Origin: Paraburkholderia rhynchosiae
GTDB taxonomy: Bacteria > Pseudomonadota > Gammaproteobacteria > Burkholderiales > Burkholderiaceae
Reading direction: 5' to 3'
Assembly: GCF_002879865.1 (NCBI RefSeq)
Contig: NZ_PNXY01000009.1
Span: 124,001 to 188,000 of the forward strand
Length of the DNA: 64,000 nucleotides
The translations under genes and the position numbers were made by a program. Positions 48,361 through 56,954 of the stretch are shown piece by piece. Below the pieces are notes generated by a model that saw only the letters and a list, made by a program, of their open reading frames with translations, was not told the origin of the DNA and did no database searches. Every line of letters begins with the position of its first letter. Position 1 is the stretch's first letter.

Positions 48361-49701
48361 TCAGGCGACGAGCGCTGCGGCTTCGGACAGACTGAGTTCC
48401 CCAGAATTCAGGCGGAGCAGGAGCATGTCGCGAATGGAACTGAGTGTGGTTTCCAGCTTAGAGTTCGCCGTCAACTGTGCTTCCGTCGCGGAAACCGTAT
48501 CTTCAAATATCTCTAAGACCTTGGTGTCGGGGACTAGCACCGGCACGGACCCGAGGATGGAAGTGTTCAAATTTGGCATCGTTGCACCAATCGCATGACG
48601 GACAAGCCATTGCCGTGCGCGCGGAGCGTCTAGCGTCATAGAGAGAAACGACGATGACAGAAACGACGGGCCAGAACGAACAAGCAAGCAGCCGGTGCCG
48701 CACAACCAACCAACTTCACGTTCGCTAATTAAGGCGTGTCGCTCGACATCACCGCGACGACTGAACACAATATCGCCCGACTTGAGTTTATGTTTTTGGA
48801 GTCGGTCCGCATCCTCGGGGCAAATACGCGCGGCTGTGGCAGCATCGACTCTTCGCCCCTGAATATCCTTCGGCATTACTACAGGAATTCCATGTTCTAC
48901 ATAGTCAGAAGCATGCAGTTGGCTACCGAAAGGCCCCGTTTGAATCGTGCCGTCGCAATCCTTCATTAAGTCCCCTAAGGTTGATGCGCGCCAACCCGTC
49001 GGCACCAGCCCCAGTTTCGACTCCTCGAACTCGTCGGGAAATAGCGCGGCGACGGTTTCGACCATCCTCTCGGGCGCACGCCCTTCCTGCTTGGCGCGGA
49101 TAGGCTCGAAATCGACAAACCAGGACTTGAACAACGCCCGGCCGATGGCCTCCAGCGTCGCGCTGTTTTCCCGAAGCACTCGGCATCTACGCTCTATCTC
49201 TTCGAGCAAATCGACAAGATGCGCTCGAGGAGCGGTACACGGTGGGACGGGGTATGAAAGAAAATCCTCGCGACTTAGCGCGACGACCGCACTACCCATC
49301 GCTCGCCCCGCACAATACTCGCGGTATTGTGGTGTGCGAAGCAACCAATAAATATACGTTCTTGTGGCTTCGTGGGATTCAATAAACTCTAGCTTTACGG
49401 TGTCTTGGGTCAGGCGGCCGAACGGCACATGGTCCGGCACTCTTGCCACGGAGCCAATCATCTTGCCGTCCTTGGTAGCCCCCTTGAGTGCGGCAAATAA
49501 ATCGCCGGGAAATAGCATTAGCTTTTCAGGACACTCTCCGCCGTATGTCTTAAATTCCGTTTCGCGAAATCCACCACCCGGCTCGATTGCTCCAAGGCCT
49601 AACAATGCAGGCCCTGGCGCACCTACGAGACTGCCTTTATACGTTGTGCCACGTACCAAGGTTACATAGTGGCCAAGGCAACGTGATGTCTCAGAATTCA
49701 T
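48361..49701 (-). CDS. hsdS: Type I restriction enzyme, specificity subunit
   Basis: 446 residues with two target recognition domains separated by conserved helices. TRD1 covers about 1-160 and TRD2 about 215-390, with the typical second start [20 protein letters not shown] and the central helix [22 protein letters not shown] drops inside the TRD-coding parts, as expected for exchangeable segments. HsdS sets the DNA sequence for both methylation and restriction; the target cannot be predicted by eye. The ATG overlaps hsdM by 11 bp. Confidence 0.92.
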   Translation of the reverse strand: MNSETSRCLGHYVTLVRGTTYKGSLVGAPGPALLGLGAIEPGGGFRETEFKTYGGECPEKLMLFPGDLFAALKGATKDGKMIGSVARVPDHVPFGRLTQDTVKLEFIESHEATRTYIYWLLRTPQYREYCAGRAMGSAVVALSREDFLSYPVPPCTAPRAHLVDLLEEIERRCRVLRENSATLEAIGRALFKSWFVDFEPIRAKQEGRAPERMVETVAALFPDEFEESKLGLVPTGWRASTLGDLMKDCDGTIQTGPFGSQLHASDYVEHGIPVVMPKDIQGRRVDAATAARICPEDADRLQKHKLKSGDIVFSRRGDVERHALISEREVGWLCGTGCLLVRSGPSFLSSSFLSMTLDAPRARQWLVRHAIGATMPNLNTSILGSVPVLVPDTKVLEIFEDTVSATEAQLTANSKLETTLSSIRDMLLLRLNSGELSLSEAAALVA

Positions 49702-51250
49702 ACCCCAGCCTCCCCAGCTTCTGTCGGATTCGCTGGTCCAGTTCCACGCCCGTCGCTATCTGTTCGCTTAGTTGCTCGGTAAGCTTCTGCATCTTCGCGC
49801 TAAAGGCTTCATCGTCTTCCACGACTTCGTCGGCACCCACATAGCGTCCCGGCGTCAGCACATGACCATGCTTAGCAATTTCGGCGAGCGTCACGCTACG
49901 GCAATAGCCTGGAATGTCGGCGTATTCTCCGATACCTTCTTCCGCCTCATTGCGCCAGGCAGCAACGGTCTTTGCAATTCGCTCGATTGTTTCGTCGGTC
50001 AGTTCTGCTTGGACCCGGCTAATCATGGTGCCGAGCTTGCGAGCGTCGATGAACAGCACTTCGCCTTGGCGATTAGTCTTCTGCTTGGCAAGAAACCACA
50101 GACAGGCAGGAATCTGGGTGTTGAAGAAGAGCTGCCCTGGCAGAGCCACCATGACGTCGACCACGTCGGCGTCGACCATTGCACGGCGGATGTCCCCCTC
50201 CGAGTTCTGGCTGGAACTCATCGAGCCATTGGCCAGTACGATACCCGCGCGGCCATTCGACTTTAGGTGATACAGCATGTGCTGGAGCCATGCGTAGTTG
50301 GCGTTGCCCTGCGGCGGCGTGCCATACACCCAGCGCGGGTCACCCTCGAGGCTGCCATGCCACCAGTCGCTGATATTGAAGGGTGGATTGGCCAGCACAA
50401 AGTCGGCGCGCAGGTCTGGGTGCTGGTTGCGTACGAAAGTGTCGGCCGGTTCGCGCCCGAGGTTGTAGTCGATACCCCGAATGGCGAGGTTCATCGCCGC
50501 CAACCTCCAGGTGGTAGGGTTGGACTCCTGCCCGTAGATGGACACGTCCCCCAGCTTTCCTCCGTGGGCTTCGATGAATTTCTCGGACTGCACGAACATG
50601 CCACCGGAGCCGCAGCAAGGGTCGTAGACTTTGCCGTGGTGAGGTGCGAGCACAGCCACGAGCGTCTTGACGATGGAGGCCGGCGTGTAGAACTGCCCAC
50701 CCTTCTTGCCTTCGGCACTGGCGAACTGACCGAGAAAGTATTCGTACACCCGCCCGAGCACATCGCGCGCGTGGCTGGCGTCCTCGCCAAAGCCGATGGT
50801 CGAAATCAGGTCGACCAGTTCGCCCAGCTTGCCATCCGGCAACTGCGAGCGGGCGTAGCGCTTGTCCAAGATGCCCTTGAGCTTGGGGTTTTCGGCTTCG
50901 ATTTCCGCCAGCGCTTCGTCAATGCGCTTGCCGATGTCGGTCTGCTTGGCCGCGCTGCGCAGGCTCTCCCAACGCGCGGTTTCCGGCACCCAGAATACGT
51001 TGACCTCGCGATAGTAGTCACGGTCTTCAAGTTCGTCGGCGAGCAGTTCGTCGTCACAGCCGTGCAGGAAGTATTCGTCGCCTTCGTCCGAGAAGCGGCG
51101 GGTCAGTTCGGCGCGCCGGGCGGCAAATGTATCGGAGATGTACTTGAGGAAAATGAGGCCGAGCACGATGTGTTTGTACTCGGCAGCGTCCATATTGGCG
51201 CGTTGCTTGTCGGCGGTTGCCCAGAGGGTCTTTTTTAAGTCATCAAGCAT
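49691..51250 (-). CDS. hsdM: Type I restriction enzyme, DNA methyltransferase subunit
   Basis: 519 residues. SAM-binding motif I is [20 protein letters not shown] and the adenine-methylation motif is [13 protein letters not shown], so it makes N6-methyladenine. The N-terminal helical domain ([20 protein letters not shown]) is typical of HsdM. It is the first gene of the operon, transcribed from a promoter in 51251-51340, and overlaps hsdS. Complete length and intact motifs suggest a working modification enzyme. Confidence 0.95.
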   Translation of the reverse strand: MLDDLKKTLWATADKQRANMDAAEYKHIVLGLIFLKYISDTFAARRAELTRRFSDEGDEYFLHGCDDELLADELEDRDYYREVNVFWVPETARWESLRSAAKQTDIGKRIDEALAEIEAENPKLKGILDKRYARSQLPDGKLGELVDLISTIGFGEDASHARDVLGRVYEYFLGQFASAEGKKGGQFYTPASIVKTLVAVLAPHHGKVYDPCCGSGGMFVQSEKFIEAHGGKLGDVSIYGQESNPTTWRLAAMNLAIRGIDYNLGREPADTFVRNQHPDLRADFVLANPPFNISDWWHGSLEGDPRWVYGTPPQGNANYAWLQHMLYHLKSNGRAGIVLANGSMSSSQNSEGDIRRAMVDADVVDVMVALPGQLFFNTQIPACLWFLAKQKTNRQGEVLFIDARKLGTMISRVQAELTDETIERIAKTVAAWRNEAEEGIGEYADIPGYCRSVTLAEIAKHGHVLTPGRYVGADEVVEDDEAFSAKMQKLTEQLSEQIATGVELDQRIRQKLGRLGYEF

Positions 51251-51541
51251 CAGAACTGGTTCGTCCGGTCATAGTCAGGTGTATTTCCAGGCATAAAACC
51301 CGGGCATTTCGCCACCAAGAAATTGATAGCGATTCTATCTTGAATGACATTTGGACTCGCCAACGGGCTTAAGTATGGCACCACGGGGTGTCCAGACGTA
51401 CGGTGAACGCTGGATTACGCCCGTAACCATGCCTGCCCATCCTCCTCCCGAATTGCAACGTGCACCATGTACGCGGCTCCAGCTTCTCAGTGTCCGGCGT
51501 GTCGAGCAATGGCAGCGTGGCGTTGCGGAGGCCCGACGACA
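51251..51541. promoter_or_regulatory. Upstream region of hsdMSR with a short inverted repeat
   Basis: GATAG at 51325-51329 and CTATC at 51335-51339 form a small dyad in an AT-rich patch. This is the only promoter-like part of the gap between hsdM and the small gene at 51542. A controller-protein gene was not found next to it. Confidence 0.35.
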
Positions 51542-51787
51542 TCAGCGAACGCTTCGGCTATCGGCATCGATTAAGCGTTCGCCGTCTTCCTTCGTGAACT
51601 CACCCGATTGCGGATTGGGCAGAATGTCGAGAACCACTTCGGATGGCCTGCACAACCGAACGCCGAGCGGCGTGACCACCACAAACGGCCGGTTGATGAG
51701 CTGTTCACGGGTTGGGGGAAACGACGCCTTATTGTGCCTGCGCTGCCTGACGGTGCGCAGCTTGCTGTTGAGCGTGCTTTTTCGCAA
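51542..51787 (-). CDS. Small hypothetical protein with a non-ATG start
   Basis: About 81 residues: NKASFPPTREQLINRPFVVV, then TPLGVRLCRPSEVVLDILPN and GEFTKEDGERLIDA. The sequence is compact and protein-like, unlike the other frames here. No ATG exists after the stop of the upstream H-NS-like gene; a TTG at 51787 is the best start seen, so the N-terminus is uncertain. It follows the H-NS-like gene by 26 bp on the same strand. Function unknown. Confidence 0.4.
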   Translation of the reverse strand: MRKSTLNSKLRTVRQRRHNKASFPPTREQLINRPFVVVTPLGVRLCRPSEVVLDILPNPQSGEFTKEDGERLIDADSRSVR

Positions 51788-51813
51788 GGTAACCGGGCAC
51801 CTGACAACTACGT

Positions 51814-52746
51814 TTAAGTCGTCAACTCCGGACCAGACTCGACTGTGGCCACCGGAGCGGGCACGGCCACGCTCTTGCGTGGCGCTTTTTTCGCCAGCGC
51901 TTTCTTGGCCGGCACCTTCGCGCTCACGGCCTTCTTGGCAACAGGTTTCTTCGCCGTCGGGGCTTTCTTCGCAACAGCCTTCGTGACCACCGGTTTCGCA
52001 TCGGCCGCCGCGCTGACGCCAATCAAAAACTTCGTCCGGTCTTTCGCACCGGCTAGCCACGCCGGAGCCGGACCGCGTCCGCTCCAGGTCGCGCCGGACT
52101 TCGGGTCGCGATACTTAGCCAGCTGGGGACCTTTCGGCTGACCCTTGCTAGAAGTCGCACCAACTTCCTTCGGGGCCTTCGTCACCGCAACCTTCGTCTT
52201 GCTCACCACAGCTGCGTTCGTCGCAACAGTTGCTTCAACACCGCCTGCAATCAGGAACTTACTCCTGTCTTTGGCTTCGGCAATCCATGCCGGCGCACGG
52301 CCGCGTCCGCTCCACGTCGCGCCCGACTTTGGGTCCCGGTACATCGCCGGCTGCGGCCCACGGACATAGTTGCCAGCCGCCTTCGCTTTGCTGGCAGGAG
52401 CCGGCTTCGCCGTCGCTGTACTTCCGTCAATCAAGAATTTGTCTCGGTTCTTCGCGGCGGCAATCCAACTTGGTGCCCGGCCGTGTCCGGTCCAGGTTGC
52501 ACCACTCTTCGGGTCGCGATACTTGACCACAGCAACACTGCCTTTGCTCATGGTCTTAACAACTGCCTTCGTGGCGCGCCGCTTGCTGCCAACGCGCGCG
52601 TCAATGTCAGCGGTCGTCAGGCCGTGCTTCGCCATCAACTCGCGAATCTTTTCGATGACGCCGGACGATTGCTTTGCAATCAGCGCATCGGCTTGGGCCT
52701 GCAATTTTTTAATCTTCGCCTGCATTGCTTCCAAAGTCGTTGCCAT
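51814..52746 (-). CDS. H-NS-family nucleoid protein with three DNA-binding motifs and H1-like tail
   Basis: 310 residues, three times a normal H-NS. Residues 1-60 form the oligomerisation helices (MATTLEAMQAKIKKLQAQAD). The C-terminal H-NS motif occurs three times: YRDPKSGATWTGHGRAPSWI (76-95), YRDPKSGATWSGRGRAPAWI (136-155) and YRDPKSGATWSGRGPAPAWL (212-231), each followed by a conserved KFLI block. Residues 250-300 are Lys/Ala/Pro-rich (AKKAPTAKKPVAKKAVSAKV), like histone H1. Such a protein could bridge several AT-rich DNA segments and silence this foreign cluster. A strong GGAGG lies upstream of the ATG. Confidence 0.88.
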   Translation of the reverse strand: MATTLEAMQAKIKKLQAQADALIAKQSSGVIEKIRELMAKHGLTTADIDARVGSKRRATKAVVKTMSKGSVAVVKYRDPKSGATWTGHGRAPSWIAAAKNRDKFLIDGSTATAKPAPASKAKAAGNYVRGPQPAMYRDPKSGATWSGRGRAPAWIAEAKDRSKFLIAGGVEATVATNAAVVSKTKVAVTKAPKEVGATSSKGQPKGPQLAKYRDPKSGATWSGRGPAPAWLAGAKDRTKFLIGVSAAADAKPVVTKAVAKKAPTAKKPVAKKAVSAKVPAKKALAKKAPRKSVAVPAPVATVESGPELTT

Positions 52747-53283
52747 CTAGTGGCCTCCTCATAAATGTGGTCGCAATATGCCACGGTCGCGCTAGAAAAG
52801 GCTAGTGCATTGACTAAAGCGGTGTATCACCAAAAATCACAACACCGCGTCGCCGCCCTCCCGGCTCTTCAATGGGGCCCGCTCACGGCTTGTCCTTGCC
52901 GCGAACATTCCCTGGTGGTTCTCCGGTACTTCCACCGCTCCTCCTTCGGCGTTGGAAGAGAGCGCCGAATCCAACCGCGACAAGCAAGGCCGTCATCAGG
53001 CCGGTGCTCATGCTGGTCGCGCTATGGGATTGACTTGCGCTAGAAGAGGCAGAAGCTAATGTTGTCGTCAAGAATCCCGATGTCTCCATTCTCAGGAAGA
53101 TGTGGCAAGTCGCCCAGAAACTGGGCGCTCGGGTGCAGGGCGATGATTGCTAGATTTACGGTTCTGGCGGCAGCGTCGTCGCATAATGAGCCGCGATTCC
53201 TGACTTGGGCACTACAAGACGTCTGCCGGCATTACGCGATGAGATACGTTGATGAGGTAAGCGCATCGTTAGTGCTCACACCA
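52747..53283. other. Region upstream of the H-NS-like gene, only a weak ORF
   Basis: 537 bp. The only candidate is a minus-strand 68-residue frame at 52883-53089, with one hydrophobic segment (MSTGLMTALLVAVGFGALFQ) followed by RRRR, which may encode a tiny membrane protein. Its ribosome site is weak and it is not counted as a gene. Confidence 0.4.
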
Positions 53284-53590
53284 TCAAAAACGAACAACGA
53301 ATCGATGTCTTTCGCGGTTAGCCCCAAACGGGTTGCCAGTGTTTTTCACTTCGGTATTGAGATTGTATTCCGCACGCACGGCCTTGAGCACGCCCTCGAT
53401 GTCGCGCTCGAAGCCGACTGCATTACCGAAGTGAGTCATGTTCCAGTTGCAGCCGGTCTTTGTCAGCCTCTTGCAACTGCGGCCGCGGCACACGAATCTT
53501 CACGCCATCTTCGACGATTTCCTGCAGTCGATGGATTCGCCGGTTGACCTCCTGCTGAAGCTGCGAGGCATTGAGCGTCTTGCGTATCAT
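53284..53590 (-). pseudogene. Small hypothetical gene, apparently frameshifted
   Basis: One frame reads MIRKTLNASQLQQEVNRRIH, then LQEIVEDGVKIRVPRPQLQE and ADKD (from 53590). The continuation in the next frame reads GCNWNMTHFGNAVGFERDIE, then GVLKAVRAEYNL, ending at 53284. The switch lies near 53450 in a run GACAAAGACCGGCTGC; one base added or two lost would join them into about 102 residues. Unshifted, the first frame ends at 53423 and a second ATG opens at 53439. Two short overlapping genes are therefore the alternative. Function unknown. Confidence 0.45.
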
Positions 53591-53723
53591 CCAGGTCTCC
53601 TTCCAGGTGCTCAATCCAGTCTAACGCAGGTGAGGCGTTCTGTGACCTTGCGCTGAAATGCAAAATGTCTGAGAGGGGCAGGCGCCTTGGTTAGCCGGGG
53701 TACGATGTCTGCGTAGCCAATCG

Positions 53724-54686
53724 CTATGCCGCAAGTCGGTGCTCGTAGAATGGCCGGTCCCGGTCATCAAGAATTCCGTACATCGCCACCAGGTCCTTCG
53801 GGTCTGGGTTGAGCCATGCATCTATGTTTTCCGGCTTGATAGGAATGATGCACCGGTCATGTCCTGCGGCGGCTACCTCTGGAGGAGGTTCATCCGTGAT
53901 GGCGGCAAATGAAAGCAGGTCCGGCTGCCCCGGCACGCTCCATCGTGACCACAGACACGCGACATGCATCAGCTCGCCGTTGCTCGGACGAAACTCGAGA
54001 ACGACATTTTCATCGCGCTCGTGAGTCTCCAGTAACGTGCCTTCGAACTTCGCCTTGCTCACATTTTCGTAGAACACTTCAACGAGAAGGACAGCATGCG
54101 TGCGTCCAAAGCAAGGCGCCCAGAAGCCTTCGAGGCTATCCCGCCGCGCGTTGTACGTGCCTGGGTATTTGACATCATAAGACGCGGGCTTTCCAGCGAT
54201 GCGGCACTGGTAACGCATCGGCTTGACCACCCGCCGTCCGTTTTCCATCACCATCACCGGAGCATAGTTGCCAGGAAAGATGCGTGAGTCGCGCGGTTGG
54301 GGCTCGGTTCGCCGCAGGTCCTCGAGCTTGCCCTTCGCCCAGGCGATTTTGTCGGTGGCGATTCGCTGGCTTTCCGTTGCGGCTTTGGTGACCTTCGTTT
54401 GCAACGTGCGCTCGGCGTCGGCCAGCCGTTTCCGTTGTTTGAACAGCTCCTGCTCGAGTTTGGTAGCCTGCACTGAAGCGTACTTGGCGATGAGAGCATT
54501 GATTTCGCGCTCTGCGTCATCTTGCGGTTCAGCAAACGCGTCTTCCATGGCTTTGGGTATCTTGGATTTGCTAATGCCCTCCGCTCGCTCAAAGAACAGA
54601 CGCGCGAACTCGTGGATGTCCATAATGGCGCCAAACGTGCGCACAAATTTCCTATAGTCTGCGACGACTTGAGCCGAGTAGCACAT
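53724..54686 (-). CDS. SRAP-family protein (YedK/HMCES-like) with helical insertion
   Basis: 320 residues, longer than E. coli YedK (222). It has catalytic Cys2 (MCYSAQ), the Asn/Arg pair in TYNARRDSL (N179, R181), the Glu in LLVEVFYEN (about E207) and the His in AAAGHDRCIIPI (H276). SRAP proteins form a covalent thiazolidine link with abasic sites in single-stranded DNA and so protect them. Residues about 50-125 form a long charged helical insertion (EQELFKQRKRLADAERTLQT) between Cys2 and the rest of the fold, which is unusual. It is next to imuA copy 2, in keeping with an SOS or damage role, but no LexA box was seen at its own start. Confidence 0.85.
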   Translation of the reverse strand: MCYSAQVVADYRKFVRTFGAIMDIHEFARLFFERAEGISKSKIPKAMEDAFAEPQDDAEREINALIAKYASVQATKLEQELFKQRKRLADAERTLQTKVTKAATESQRIATDKIAWAKGKLEDLRRTEPQPRDSRIFPGNYAPVMVMENGRRVVKPMRYQCRIAGKPASYDVKYPGTYNARRDSLEGFWAPCFGRTHAVLLVEVFYENVSKAKFEGTLLETHERDENVVLEFRPSNGELMHVACLWSRWSVPGQPDLLSFAAITDEPPPEVAAAGHDRCIIPIKPENIDAWLNPDPKDLVAMYGILDDRDRPFYEHRLAA

Positions 54687-54776
54687 AACTGCCTCCGTTC
54701 TTTGCGAGCATGATAAGCACTTACTGGGCCGCGGCCCTGCAACGCAACGTTAATGCACGACACTACCGTAATGAGT

Positions 54777-55484
54777 TCAGGCAAGCACTTCTTTCCGCTG
54801 ACTTCCAGTCGCAACTTCGGCAGGCGACCCGCGCGAGACACGCGCATGCCGCGACAGCAGAACGGGGGTAGGTTGAAGGGCAACAGCCAAGGGTTCCGCG
54901 CATGAGGGCCCTCGTCGTTTCACAATGTCGACGGTCAGACCATCGGCAGACGGTTTGAGCGCCAGCCGCAATAGTGCTGGCGACGCGTCCTGTGCTGCGG
55001 CGAGCGGCCGGACCATCACGAAGAAAGTTTCCGATGACTGCGCAGCAAGGTGCAGGCGTCGAAGCGATGAAGACTGCGCGTACTGGGTCCAAAAAACGAG
55101 CGCCCCGCAACTTCCTGCCCGCAGTATCTGTTCTACCGACCAAAGCGCGTCCGCTGTCTTCGGTGCCTTGACTCGAAGCATCCGGTCCAGCGACAGGCCG
55201 ATGTAGCTAAGTCCCAGCCCGTCTGGAGTGTGTGGCGGCTGCACCAATGCAATGGGCCTGTCGCCTGCGGCACTCAGCGCCGGCCTCAGCAGCCTAAGTT
55301 CACCGACGCCCGGGTGCTGCACCAGCAGGTCCACCAATGCGCCCACCGGCCACCCACCGCCCGGCAGTTCTGCCGACAAGGCCGGGTAGCCAGTCTCGAT
55401 TACCCGACCTCGCCCATGGGCGAGCTGAGACGCCCGCCACAGGGACGGATGTATCGCTTCAGGAGACGCCGCCGCGTTGGTCAT
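54777..55484 (-). CDS. imuA: Translesion synthesis-associated protein ImuA, copy 2
   Basis: 235 residues, the same length as copy 1 at 29996 and close to identical over about 210 residues (AIHPSLWRASQLAHGRGRVI; ALSAELPGGGWPVGALVDLL). The last 20 residues differ. A LexA box lies 12 bp upstream of the ATG. The start of imuB overlaps its end by 71 bp, exactly as in copy 1, but imuB is again broken. ImuA alone has no known enzymatic output, so its retention in two copies is odd. The wider frame to 55712 runs through the operator and was rejected. Confidence 0.88.
   Translation of the reverse strand: MTNAAASPEAIHPSLWRASQLAHGRGRVIETGYPALSAELPGGGWPVGALVDLLVQHPGVGELRLLRPALSAAGDRPIALVQPPHTPDGLGLSYIGLSLDRMLRVKAPKTADALWSVEQILRAGSCGALVFWTQYAQSSSLRRLHLAAQSSETFFVMVRPLAAAQDASPALLRLALKPSADGLTVDIVKRRGPSCAEPLAVALQPTPVLLSRHARVSRGSPAEVATGSQRKEVLA
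54797..54847 (-). pseudogene. imuB: Remnant of imuB start, copy 2
   Basis: From the ATG at 54847 the frame reads MRVSRAGRLPKLRLEV, matching MRVFLAVHLPKLPLEV of copy 1 with several changes, then loses all similarity. Only about 17 codons remain. The reading frame beyond is unrelated and antisense to the SRAP gene. Confidence 0.65.
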
Positions 55485-55496
55485 TGCTTGAAATAC

Positions 55497-55512
55497 CTGT
55501 ATGGATGTACAG
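55497..55512. promoter_or_regulatory. LexA (SOS) box for imuA copy 2
   Basis: CTGTATGGATGTACAG matches CTGT-N8-ACAG, 12 bp from the imuA start. The divergent gene at 55623 begins 111 bp away. Confidence 0.88.
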
Positions 55513-55622
55513 TATCCTACAGGCGAAAACGGTATGTGTGAACCGCAGATTCCTCGCGCCGTCAGCCCGGCCATTGGCCGGCCCCAGGTGTGGAGTCGCA
55601 GGCTTGTTAAAGGAGGTGCAGG

Positions 55623-55832
55623 ATGAGAGCGGATAATTGGGTCCGGGAGGCCCAGCGAGAATCGAGGCTTGTCGATGCGCTGTTTAAAGCGCGCAATCTG
55701 ATTTCCATGCACAACGGCATCACTGTGCGGTGCGACGGCGAGGAATGGGCGCTGGACTTCGGTCAGGAGCTTGAGGCGATTGACGCAGCTTTAAAGACGG
55801 CCGGAATCGACGTCACACGCCTTCGGCAGTAA
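55623..55832 (+). CDS. Small unknown protein (EWALDFGQELEAID family), divergent from imuA copy 2
   Basis: 69 residues with a strong AGGAGG ribosome site 5-6 nt upstream: NWVREAQRESRLVDALFKAR, then WALDFGQELEAIDAALKTAG. A partly decayed copy of its 3' half recurs at 56621-56705. Not recognised. It sits just past the LexA box and may be SOS-influenced. Confidence 0.6.
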   Translation: MRADNWVREAQRESRLVDALFKARNLISMHNGITVRCDGEEWALDFGQELEAIDAALKTAGIDVTRLRQ

Positions 55833-55858
55833 GAAACACCGCATGTAGAGGTCAAGTG

Positions 55859-56077
55859 ATGCAAGCCGATGAGTTTCGTGGATACGCGCTATGGGGGCAT
55901 GCGATAGAAGCGCATGAAAACGGCCGTCACTCCACTCGGTTCGCAGCGAGCGGCACCATCACGCGCGACAAAAAGTTCGTCGAAGCGTCGGGAGTTCTTG
56001 GTCTGTTTGATGCCGCGCAGGACGCAGAAGAAGCTGGGCTAGCATGGGCGCGCGCCTGGATTGACAGCCACGGATAG
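55859..56077 (+). CDS. Small protein of the imuA-linked family, copy 2
   Basis: 72 residues: FRGYALWGHAIEAHENGRHS, RFAASGTITRDKKFVEASGV and GLAWARAWIDSHG. It matches the gene at 31452 next to imuA copy 1. The ATG at 55859 has GAGG 7 nt upstream; a GTG three bases earlier is also open. A third, broken copy lies at about 56720-56877. Function unknown. Confidence 0.65.
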   Translation: MQADEFRGYALWGHAIEAHENGRHSTRFAASGTITRDKKFVEASGVLGLFDAAQDAEEAGLAWARAWIDSHG

Positions 56078-56098
56078 CGATGCGCGAGCAAGACCGAT

Positions 56099-56152
56099 TT
56101 AGCCGACGAGCCGACGATAAGCGCTGAGATGCCGGACGAAGCCTTGCTTGTC
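56099..56152 (-). pseudogene. Duplicated 3' end of the MerR/TPR gene
   Basis: The minus strand reads the last 18 codons of the gene at 56901 (…HLSAYRRLVG stop) with one change. It is the right end of the first copy of a local duplication (55744-56152 versus 56621-56954). Confidence 0.7.
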
Positions 56153-56298
56153 CGACGCACACTGCGCGGACGGCTCTGTACCCATCTTGCCTCTCTCGAA
56201 GAGACGGGCCTTGAACATCTCTTCCATTTCCTGAACGAGCTTAGTCGGGCCAGGTTGCGTCATGTTTCCGGAACAGCCGGATGCGTCGAGTGCGGCAA

Positions 56299-56508
56299 CT
56301 ACTCTTCTGCCCCGTCCTGTAAGCCCTTCATCGCATCCGGGACTATGCCGAGCATGCGAAGCGTGTCTTGTATGACGTCGACCTCAGCCAGCATGCGCTC
56401 CATGGAGCCAATCGGAAGGTCCTCCGGCATCATCTTTCCTTGCGCTTTCCGAATGGCATCGACGGTCACGCACAATGCGAAGGCCGCTAGATAATCGTTG
56501 TCCTCCAC
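56299..56508 (-). CDS. Small hypothetical protein
   Basis: 69 residues from a GTG at 56508: EDNDYLAAFALCVTVDAIRK, then EDLPIGSMERMLAEVDVIQD and GIVPDAMKGLQDG. It is mostly helical and amphipathic with GAGAGAAG upstream. Not recognised. The open frame continues to 56574, but the extra part is Cys/Arg-rich and unlikely. It lies between the two copies of a local duplication. Confidence 0.5.
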   Translation of the reverse strand: MEDNDYLAAFALCVTVDAIRKAQGKMMPEDLPIGSMERMLAEVDVIQDTLRMLGIVPDAMKGLQDGAEE

Positions 56509-56620
56509 GTCTTCTCTCTGTCGATAACTACAACAAGCTAAATATCGACCGAATTTCACGTTTCTTGATGGCACCGGAACGTTTACTCAAAGAGGTTCGG
56601 GCAATCCCCGTTCGTCGGGC

Positions 56621-56954
56621 AATGGGCGCTTGATTTCGGCCAGGAGCTCGAGGCGATTGCTCTGAAGACGGCCGCAGTCGACGTCGCGCGCATTGGGGAC
56701 ATGCAATAACGCAGCGGGAGGACATCCGCCACTCCGCTCGATTCGCAGCGGACGGCGCAATCAAGCGCGACAAATGGTCGTCGAAGCGTCGGGAGTTGCC
56801 GGTCTATTTGAGGCCGTGCATGACGCAGAAGAAGCTGGACTTAGCATGGGTGCGCGCCTCGATTGACAGCCGCGGATAGCGATGCGCGAGCAAGGCCGAT
56901 TTAGCCGGCGAGCCGACGATAAGCGCTGAGATGCCGGACGAGGCCTTGCTTGTC
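56621..56954. repeat. Second, degenerate copy of the 55744-56152 segment
   Basis: It repeats the 3' half of the 69-aa gene (56621-56705), then most of the 72-aa gene (from 56723), then the 3' end of the MerR/TPR gene (56899-56954). About 90 bp present in copy 1 is missing. Small indels break both reading frames, so the two small genes are pseudogenes here while the TPR gene is intact. Confidence 0.8.
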
